In this document: piece after piece, positions 63,909 through 64,000 of the stretch
Numbering within the stretch: the stretch's first letter is position 1
Layout: every line of letters starts with the position of its first letter
Assembly: GCA_019359325.1 (NCBI GenBank)
Contig: JAHHHN010000018.1
Span: 62,001 to 126,000 of the forward strand
Direction: 5' to 3'
DNA: 64,000 nt
From: Mojavia pulchra JT2-VF2
Lineage (GTDB): Bacteria > Cyanobacteriota > Cyanobacteriia > Cyanobacteriales > Nostocaceae
The notes under the pieces: model-generated
Database searches by the model: none
What the model was told of the DNA's origin: nothing
Seen by the model: only the letters and a program-made list of their open reading frames with translations
Position numbers and translations under genes: made by a program

Positions 63909-64000
63909 ATGAACGCTGCAAAACGACTTGCTACTCTCAACCGCATCCGCAAACTCAGCCGCCTCATGGATACTTCTATACGCATTCCAGGCGTAGGTTT
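63909..64000 (+). CDS. DUF4112-like protein, N-terminus (partial)
   Basis: The frame opens at ATG 63909 and runs off the window. The visible residues, MNAAKRLATLNRIRKLSRLM followed by DTSIRIPGVGF, match the start of DUF4112 proteins (R-I-x-x-L-S-x-L-M-D-x-x-I-R-I-P-G-x-x-x-R-I), small membrane proteins of unknown function. No strong ribosome site. The call rests on about 30 residues. Confidence 0.65.
   Translation, partial: MNAAKRLATLNRIRKLSRLMDTSIRIPGVG

Overview
The window looks like chromosome from a filamentous, heterocyst-type cyanobacterium close to Nostoc/Anabaena. The evidence is the dense scatter of HIP1 octamers (GCGATCGC), AT-rich spacers of 0.3-1.3 kb full of small dispersed repeats, and family content typical of that group: a ComFB/CdgR protein, a SigG-type ECF sigma factor with its anti-sigma factor, CoaR/CoaT, DUF4912 and DUF3122 proteins, and a very large hybrid kinase. 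No rRNA, confident tRNA, CRISPR array, intact transposase or prophage was seen.

Layout. 1-4.9 kb is an envelope-centred cluster: the end of an M23 peptidase, a ComFB/CdgR-like c-di-GMP receptor, an L,D-transpeptidase, and sigG with its anti-sigma gene, the sigma gene being preceded by a near-consensus ECF promoter. 4.9-14.8 kb is mostly housekeeping and metabolism: leuS, a GalU-like nucleotidyltransferase, an S66 LD-carboxypeptidase, several small conserved proteins and an AbrB-family membrane protein. 14.9-21 kb is signalling: a universal stress protein, a 1351-residue REC-wHTH-Hpt-REC-REC-PAS-kinase-REC-REC protein and a single-domain receiver. 21-27.3 kb holds three right-handed beta-helix proteins, two of them a 2.1-kb tandem duplication that includes a structured leader; long perfect palindromes separate them. 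28-38.5 kb carries an ABC-2 exporter, a Rieske-containing FAD oxidoreductase, an SMR pump, a pentapeptide protein, an unrecognised 411-residue protein, a rhodanese and an M3 oligopeptidase. 39-45 kb is accessory in character: a protein made of two degenerate histidine-kinase dimerisation domains, a NACHT NTPase (defence candidate) and a LabA-like NYN protein. 46-50 kb is a PstS-like/DUF4912 envelope protein with an internal 72-bp repeat. 51-57 kb is a cobalt-resistance locus: coaR and coaT are separated by unrelated genes, and coaT has a clear MerR-type 20-bp-spacer operator that also fixes its start codon. 57.5-61.4 kb is a second tandem duplication, of glycine-rich GNDTI-repeat proteins with a conserved hairpin leader. 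61.7-64 kb has a DUF547 protein, a family-2 glycosyltransferase, an acyltransferase pseudogene and the start of a DUF4112 protein.

Mobile and repeat content. Five copies of a 126-131-bp MITE-like element with ATATCATGTCC termini are scattered through the window; one overlaps the stop codon of the GalU-like gene and one has a completely different interior. A second family with ATAG...CTAT ends occurs at least twice. There is a 3 x 63-bp minisatellite and a hairpin cluster without a protein gene that resembles IS605/TnpB-type ends. Two gene remnants (DUF433 antitoxin-type and acyltransferase-3) were found by reading the gaps; the second appears to have lost its middle by recombination between two HIP1 octamers.

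The most original items are the coaT operator and start correction, the sigG promoter, the giant one-chain phosphorelay, the His-less duplicated DHp protein, the two tandem duplications that keep structured leaders, and the HIP1-mediated deletion. Family names come from recognising motifs by eye; no database search was run.
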